Shown: one piece after another, positions 6,750 through 10,897 of the stretch | Position numbering within the stretch: the first letter of the stretch is position 1 | Layout: every line of letters starts with the position of its first letter | DNA from: Deltaproteobacteria bacterium | Lineage (GTDB): Bacteria; Myxococcota_A; UBA796; UBA2385 | Direction of reading: 5' to 3' | Length of the DNA stretch: 13,671 nucleotides | NCBI GenBank assembly: GCA_015489145.1 | Contig: WGAH01000915.1 | Span: 1 to 13,671, forward strand | Position numbers and translations under genes: made by a program | Notes under the pieces: model-generated | What the model was told of the DNA's origin: nothing | Seen by the model: the letters and a program-made list of their open reading frames with translations, nothing else | Databases searched by the model: none

Positions 6750-8234
6750 TCACCCCGCTCGCCGCATCTCGTCGAACAAGCCTTCGAAGCCGGGCAGGCG
6801 GCCCAGCCCGTAGTACACCGACAGCATCGCCCCCAGCACCCCCGGGGCGAAGACGACCTGCCCCACCTGCACCAGGCCCCGCACCCGGGTGAACTGCGGC
6901 GGGCGGTAGACGCCCATCTGGTCCACGCTGTGGTAGTGCCCGTACATCGCCCCGCGCGGCGCCCCGGTGAAGAAGGCGGTGGACAGGGGCGTCGAGCTGT
7001 GCACGGCGACGACCTGCTCGCGGATCTCCGGGTTTTCGGCGTAGAACCGATCCAGGACCCGCGTGGCGAGCGCGTCCTTGAGCCGGCGGTAGGCTTCCGG
7101 CCGCCGGCCGGGTGTCGTGTCGGCCCAGGCCGCCACCCGTTCCCACCCCAACGGCGTGGTGAGCACCACGGTCCACGGCGCGCCCTCCTCGGCGGGCTCG
7201 GCCGCCGAGGCGAAGTAGAAGGGCTGAGGCTGGTCCACCATGTCGTCGAGGAAGCGGGTCGGGTCCAGCGACGAGAAGCTGTAGAGGTTGCGCCGCACCA
7301 GGCTGCGCGGGACCCCGTCCAGCTCCAGGAAGATGCCCATGTGGCCGAGGCCGACCCGCTGGCCGCGCACGCGCTTGGCGTAGGCCGGTCGCAGAACCCC
7401 GGGCGACAGCAGGTCGAGGACCTGGGCCGGGTGCAGGGAGGTGACCACCAGGTCGGCGGGAAGCTCGGTGCCGTCGTGGAGCACGACCCGGTCCACCCGC
7501 CTCCCGGCCACCTCCAGGCCGACGACGCGGCGCCGCAGGAGCAGGCGTCCCCCCAGCGCCTCGAGCCGCCGGACCAGGGCGCCGGCCAGCGCGTCACCGC
7601 CGCCGCGCACCCGGCAGGCCCCCTCGAGGAAGTGGTAGAGCACGATGGCGTGGAGGCCGACCGGGGCTTCGGCCGGAACGACGCCGTAGAGGGGCGCGTG
7701 GGCGCTGAGCACGGCCCGCAGCCGCGCGTCGCGGAGGTGCCGGTCGAGAAGGCCCAGGAGCGGCTCGCCCTCGACCGTTCGCACGATGTCGAGGTCGGTG
7801 CGGCCGTCCGCGTCGGCGATGCCGTAGCCCTCCACCGCCTCGCGGAGCCTGGCCACCACCCGCCGGATGCCGTCCCGCTCGGCGGGGAAGCGGTCGGCGA
7901 GCCGCTCGGCGAAGGCGTCCATGCCCACCGGCACGGCGAACTCGAAGCCCGGGAAGCGCAGCAGGTCGAAGCCGTCCGGGTCGAGGGGCTGGAAGGCGAG
8001 GTCCCCGAACACCCCCAGGTGCCGCAGGATGCGGCCGAAGACGTGGCCAGGGCCGACGCCCCCGAGGTAGTGCACCCCCACGTCGAAACGGGCCCGCCCC
8101 CGCTGGAAGCGAGCCAGCAGCCCGCCGGGATGCGCCTGCCGGTCGACCACCGTGACCTCGTAGCCCCGGGCGGCGCAGTGAATGGCGGCGGTCAGGCCCG
8201 AGGCCCCGGCCCCGATGACGACGGCGCGGGGCAT
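6750..8234 (-). CDS. FAD-dependent oxidoreductase of the phytoene desaturase / carotene isomerase / retinol saturase family
   Basis: A 494-residue flavoprotein, the usual length for CrtI/CrtISO-type enzymes. The N-terminus is a Rossmann dinucleotide fold: VVIGAGASGLTAAIH (GxGxxG at 8-13) with the ribose-binding acid Asp31 in VVDRQAHPGG. The C-terminal FAD motif GQVVFAPGVLGAMLSVYY lies at about 458-475. There is no evident signal peptide. Family members desaturate, saturate or isomerise conjugated polyenes, so the likely substrate here is the polyene made by the flanking KS and dehydratase; which reaction occurs cannot be read from the sequence. Its ATG directly abuts the dehydratase stop (TGAATG) and its own stop lies 8 nt before KS1, so it is an integral operon member. 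A role on a true carotenoid is possible, but no phytoene synthase or other crt gene is in the window. Confidence 0.85.
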   Translation of the reverse strand: MPRAVVIGAGASGLTAAIHCAARGYEVTVVDRQAHPGGLLARFQRGRARFDVGVHYLGGVGPGHVFGRILRHLGVFGDLAFQPLDPDGFDLLRFPGFEFAVPVGMDAFAERLADRFPAERDGIRRVVARLREAVEGYGIADADGRTDLDIVRTVEGEPLLGLLDRHLRDARLRAVLSAHAPLYGVVPAEAPVGLHAIVLYHFLEGACRVRGGGDALAGALVRRLEALGGRLLLRRRVVGLEVAGRRVDRVVLHDGTELPADLVVTSLHPAQVLDLLSPGVLRPAYAKRVRGQRVGLGHMGIFLELDGVPRSLVRRNLYSFSSLDPTRFLDDMVDQPQPFYFASAAEPAEEGAPWTVVLTTPLGWERVAAWADTTPGRRPEAYRRLKDALATRVLDRFYAENPEIREQVVAVHSSTPLSTAFFTGAPRGAMYGHYHSVDQMGVYRPPQFTRVRGLVQVGQVVFAPGVLGAMLSVYYGLGRLPGFEGLFDEMRRAG

Positions 8235-8675
8235 TCAGCCCACCTCCCCGTCGCCCGGGGGCACCACCAGCCCCCGCAGGCGCGTCGTGCAGACCCGCTT
8301 GCCCCGGCACCAGGCCGTGCCCGATGCGAACAGCATCCCGAAGCGGTGCTCGAGGGCCCGCACCTCGTAGCGCACCTCGGCCGGCGGGATCACCGGCGAG
8401 CGAAAGCGCGCCTTCTCGAAGCCGGCGAGGTAGGGCGTGCCCCGCTCGACCCCCGGGGCGGCGAGCTGGAGGCAGGCGGCGGCCTGGGCGAGGCCCTCGA
8501 GCAGGAGCACCCCGGGTACCACCGGCTGCCCGGGGAAGTGCCCCTCCACCCGCTCGCGGGAAAAGGAGCCCACGGCGACCACCCGGTCGGGGGCGAGCTC
8601 CACGAGGCGGTCGAGGAGGAGGAAGCGCCCGCGGTGGGGCAGAAGCTCGGTGACGGGCGGCAGGTTCTCAGGCAT
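8235..8675 (-). CDS. FabZ-like 3-hydroxyacyl-ACP dehydratase
   Basis: A 146-residue single hotdog-fold dehydratase. It opens with the FabZ-like LLPHRGRFLLLDRLVEL segment (11-27) and has the active-site block GHFPGQPVVPGVLLLEGLAQ, with His46 and Glu60 spaced 14 residues apart as in FabZ. It removes water from 3-hydroxyacyl-ACP to give the trans-2-enoyl product; without an enoyl reductase the double bond is kept, building a conjugated polyene. ATG 8675 overlaps the end of KS2 by 8 nt, implying translational coupling, and the stop is contiguous with the oxidoreductase start. I leave the symbol empty because the context suggests a pigment-dedicated paralogue rather than the housekeeping FabZ. Confidence 0.9.
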   Translation of the reverse strand: MPENLPPVTELLPHRGRFLLLDRLVELAPDRVVAVGSFSRERVEGHFPGQPVVPGVLLLEGLAQAAACLQLAAPGVERGTPYLAGFEKARFRSPVIPPAEVRYEVRALEHRFGMLFASGTAWCRGKRVCTTRLRGLVVPPGDGEVG

Positions 8676-9894
8676 CCTCGGGCACCCGCAGGACGAGGGC
8701 GGAGTTGGTGCCGCCGAAGCCGAAGGAGTCCGACAGGACGAGGCGGGCCCGGGTGTCGCGCCGGGTCGCGATCACGTCGAGGGCCTCGAGCCCCTCCTCG
8801 GGACCGGTGAAGTTGCGGTTGGCGGCGAGGAACCCGGCGCGGCACATCAGGATCGTGTAGGCGACCTCGCTCGCCCCGGCCATCCAGCACTCGTGGCCCG
8901 ACAGCGCCTTGGTGGAGGACACCGGCGGGCTGCGCCCCCCGAAGGCCTCGAGGATGGCCCGCCCCTCGGCGGCGTCGCCGATGCGGGTGCCGGCGGCGTG
9001 GGCGTTGACGTACTCGATCTCGTCGAGGCCCACGCCCGCCCGGCGCACCGCCTCGCGAATGCACCGCGCCGCCCCTTCCCCGCTGGGCGCCGTGACGTGG
9101 CTGCCATCGGAGGAGAAGGCGTAGGCCAGCACCTCGGCGAGGACCCGCGCCCCGCGCCGCCGGGCGTGGTCGAGGCTCTCGACGATGAGCGCCGCGGCGC
9201 CCCCGCTGGGGACGAGGCCGGTCCGGTCGCGCGAGAAGGGCCGCACCGCCTCGGCCGGGTCCAGGGAGGGGTCGGCGAAGGCGCCGAGGGCGTCGAAGCC
9301 GGCCATGCCCGCCCAGTGCAGCTCCTGGGCGCCCCCGCACAGCACCGCCTGCTGCTGCCCGGTGGCGACCAGCGCCCAGGCCTGCCCGATGCTGTGGGCC
9401 CCCGAGGCGCAGCCCGCCGACATCGTCCAGCAGGCCCCCTGGCTGCCGAGGAGCACCGAGAGGTTCATCGACGGCGAGGAGTTCATGCACTCGACCACCG
9501 CCTTGGAGCCGAGGTTGCGGGTGGTGCCGTCGCGGAGCGTGCGCGCCGCGTTCTCGTAGCCGGCGCCGCAAGCCGAGTCGTTGCCGAAGATCACGCCGTA
9601 GTCGGGCCCGCGGAGGGCGTCCCGGGCCAGGCCCGCGTGTTCCAGGGCCTGCACGGCGGCCGCCCCCGCGTACAGCGCGGGCTCGCCCATGCTTCGGCGC
9701 TCCTTGCGGCTGAGCCAGCGCGCCGGGTCGAAGTCCCGCAGGGCGCCGGTGAGCGGCGAGATGAAGCCGAGGCGCTCGCGCTCCTCGCTGCGGACCAGCC
9801 CGGGCCGGGCCTCGCGCAGGGACCCGGTGACCTCGTCGAGGTCACGCCCCAGGCAGCTCACCAGCCCCATTCCCGTGATCACCACGCGCTGCAT
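8668..9894 (-). CDS. Beta-ketoacyl-ACP synthase, FabB-like (KS2)
   Basis: A 408-residue condensing enzyme whose closest recognisable relative is FabB: SAGCASGAHSIG with nucleophile Cys162, FDALGAF, VTAPSGEGAARC, His299 in NAHAAGT, Lys329 and His334 in STKALSGHECWMAGAS, and FGFGGTNSALVL. All four catalytic residues are present, so it should be active. The canonical HGTST and GHSLGAAG loops of E. coli FabB are replaced by HAAGT and GHECWMAG, so the acyl pocket may differ. ATG 9894 has GAGG about 7 nt upstream. It is the first gene of the minus-strand block and its end overlaps the dehydratase start. It could initiate or extend the polyene chain, or form a heterodimer, as known for aryl polyene synthases; partner choice cannot be judged here. 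Confidence 0.9.
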   Translation of the reverse strand: MQRVVITGMGLVSCLGRDLDEVTGSLREARPGLVRSEERERLGFISPLTGALRDFDPARWLSRKERRSMGEPALYAGAAAVQALEHAGLARDALRGPDYGVIFGNDSACGAGYENAARTLRDGTTRNLGSKAVVECMNSSPSMNLSVLLGSQGACWTMSAGCASGAHSIGQAWALVATGQQQAVLCGGAQELHWAGMAGFDALGAFADPSLDPAEAVRPFSRDRTGLVPSGGAAALIVESLDHARRRGARVLAEVLAYAFSSDGSHVTAPSGEGAARCIREAVRRAGVGLDEIEYVNAHAAGTRIGDAAEGRAILEAFGGRSPPVSSTKALSGHECWMAGASEVAYTILMCRAGFLAANRNFTGPEEGLEALDVIATRRDTRARLVLSDSFGFGGTNSALVLRVPEDA

Positions 9895-10004
9895 GTCGGT
9901 TCCTCGCCTCGTCCGCGCGTCCTATCCCGCCGGCGGCGGACGGGTGTTAGCCGGCCCGCGGGCGGCCCGGAGCCGACACCCCGCCGCCTCCGGGAGACCG
10001 CCCC
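9895..10004. promoter_or_regulatory. Divergent promoter region between KS2 operon and DUF2062 gene
   Basis: This is the only divergent gap in the window (110 nt), so it should hold the promoter of the KS2-dehydratase-oxidoreductase-KS1 operon. The best minus-strand candidate is CTAACA (9950-9945) and GATAGG (9926-9921) with an 18-nt spacer; both elements match sigma-70 only partly, but they are the only A/T-containing patches there. I see no recognisable operator. GGAG at 9992-9995 serves the plus-strand GTG at 10005. Confidence 0.4.
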
Positions 10005-10460
10005 GTGCGCGCCCGCCTTCGCGAGATCCTCCGCCGCCTCGCCGCCGAGCGCACCGATCCCCGGCGCCTCGGCCTCGCCGTGGGGCTGGGCACCTTCGTC
10101 GGCTGGCTCCCCCTCTACGGCCTCCACCTGCCGATCTGCCTGGGCCTCGCCGCCCTCTTTCGCCTGAACCCGGCGATCCTCTACCTGGCGGCGAACATCT
10201 CCAACCCGCTCATGGCCCCGGCCCTCGTCGCCAGCGGCCTGGCCTTCGGCGAGTGGCTCCGCTTCGGTCGCTGGCGCGGGGTGGACACCGCCGCCGGCCG
10301 CGACTTCCTCGACCAGCTCCGCCTGTGGTCCGGGCAGGTGCCGGACCTGTTCCTGAGCTGCCTGGTCGGCAGCGCCGTCCTCGGGGTCTTGACCGGCGTC
10401 CTCGCCGGCCTGGCCACCTGGCGCTGGGCGGCGGCCCGACGCGCGGCGCGGGAAGCCTGA
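10005..10460 (+). CDS. DUF2062 family integral membrane protein
   Basis: A 151-residue protein from GTG 10005, with GGGAG about 8 nt upstream. After a basic N-terminus (MRARLREILRRL) come LGLAVGLGTFVGWLPLYGLHLPI and YLAANISNPLMAPAL, the RGxAxGxFxGxxPxxG... and NPxxxP pattern of DUF2062 proteins. A last hydrophobic segment (about 120-142) ends in a basic tail. It probably has three or four membrane helices in the inner membrane. The family has no settled biochemical role, though members often sit near lipid, glycosyltransferase or pigment genes. It faces away from the KS2 operon and runs into the ACP2 gene with only 6 nt between stops. It could be an unrelated gene caught between cluster parts, or an accessory membrane factor. 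Confidence 0.8.
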   Translation: MRARLREILRRLAAERTDPRRLGLAVGLGTFVGWLPLYGLHLPICLGLAALFRLNPAILYLAANISNPLMAPALVASGLAFGEWLRFGRWRGVDTAAGRDFLDQLRLWSGQVPDLFLSCLVGSAVLGVLTGVLAGLATWRWAAARRAAREA

Positions 10461-10466
10461 GCCGGA

Positions 10467-10730
10467 TCAGCCCGCGGCGGCCTGCTGCTCGACGATGTAG
10501 GCGGCCAGGCTGCTCACCGTGCGGAAGACCTCGCGGGTGCGGGCGTTGTCGGGAAAGCCCACCCCGAAGGCCCGCTCGATCTCCACGGCGAGTTCCAGCG
10601 CGTCCACGCTGTCGAGGCCCAGGCCCTCGCCGAACAGCGGCTGGTCGTCGCCGATGTCGGAGGGCTCGACATCCTCGAGCATCAGCGCCTCCACGATGAG
10701 GGTCTTGAGCCTCTCCTTGATCGCGTCCAT
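10467..10730 (-). CDS. Acyl carrier protein (ACP2)
   Basis: An 87-residue ACP starting at ATG 10730 with AGGAG about 8 nt upstream. The phosphopantetheine site is Ser41 in GLGLDSVDALEL, preceded by the typical DDQPLFGEGLGLDS loop; the C-terminal helix ends VSSLAAYIVEQQ. It clearly differs from ACP1 (DSVD versus DSLD, different helix I and no Ala/Pro tail), so the two are not a recent duplication. Aryl polyene clusters typically carry two ACPs, one for starter/extension and one with another role, which fits. It lies downstream of the TonB-dependent receptor on the same strand after a 167-nt gap and is separated from the other biosynthetic genes by the oppositely oriented DUF2062 gene, so it is probably transcribed on its own. 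Confidence 0.92.
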   Translation of the reverse strand: MDAIKERLKTLIVEALMLEDVEPSDIGDDQPLFGEGLGLDSVDALELAVEIERAFGVGFPDNARTREVFRTVSSLAAYIVEQQAAAG

Positions 10731-10830
10731 CGCGGTCTCTCCTGGCGGTCGGGTCGGGCCGGGTATCCGCGGCTCCGGCGGGCAGCAAGGGCGAAACCCG
10801 AGCCCCGGGCCGCGGGCGACGGAGCGCGGG

Positions 10831-10860
10831 CCGGCGATGTCCCCACGGCGGACATGCCGG
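10831..10860. repeat. Intergenic inverted repeat / hairpin
   Basis: CCGGCGATGTCC (10831-10842) and GGACATGCCGG (10850-10860) pair over 11 bp with one bulged G and a 7-nt loop. It lies about 40 nt beyond the TonB-dependent receptor stop and about 100 nt upstream of ACP2. There is no T-run on either side. It could be a Rho-assisted 3' end or mRNA-stabilising hairpin for the receptor, or an operator for ACP2. The central ATGTCC/GGACAT makes it more specific than the generic GC palindromes around it. Confidence 0.45.
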
Positions 10861-10897
10861 CCGGAAGCCGACGCTCCCGCGGCGCCCGGGCCGCGGC

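Noticed and set aside
5054..7597. Apparent giant fusion ending in ACP1
   Set aside because: The upstream portion is an out-of-frame reading of the oxidoreductase and KS1 genes. ACP1 has its own ATG and Shine-Dalgarno at 5347.
6735..8810. Long plus-strand open frame opposite the oxidoreductase and dehydratase
   Set aside because: It is His/Arg/Gly-rich without recognisable motifs and is antisense to two well-supported enzymes.
5348..10897. The gaps upstream of ACP1 and ACP2 are both exactly 167 nt
   Set aside because: I see no sequence similarity between the two gaps, so the equal length is taken as coincidence.
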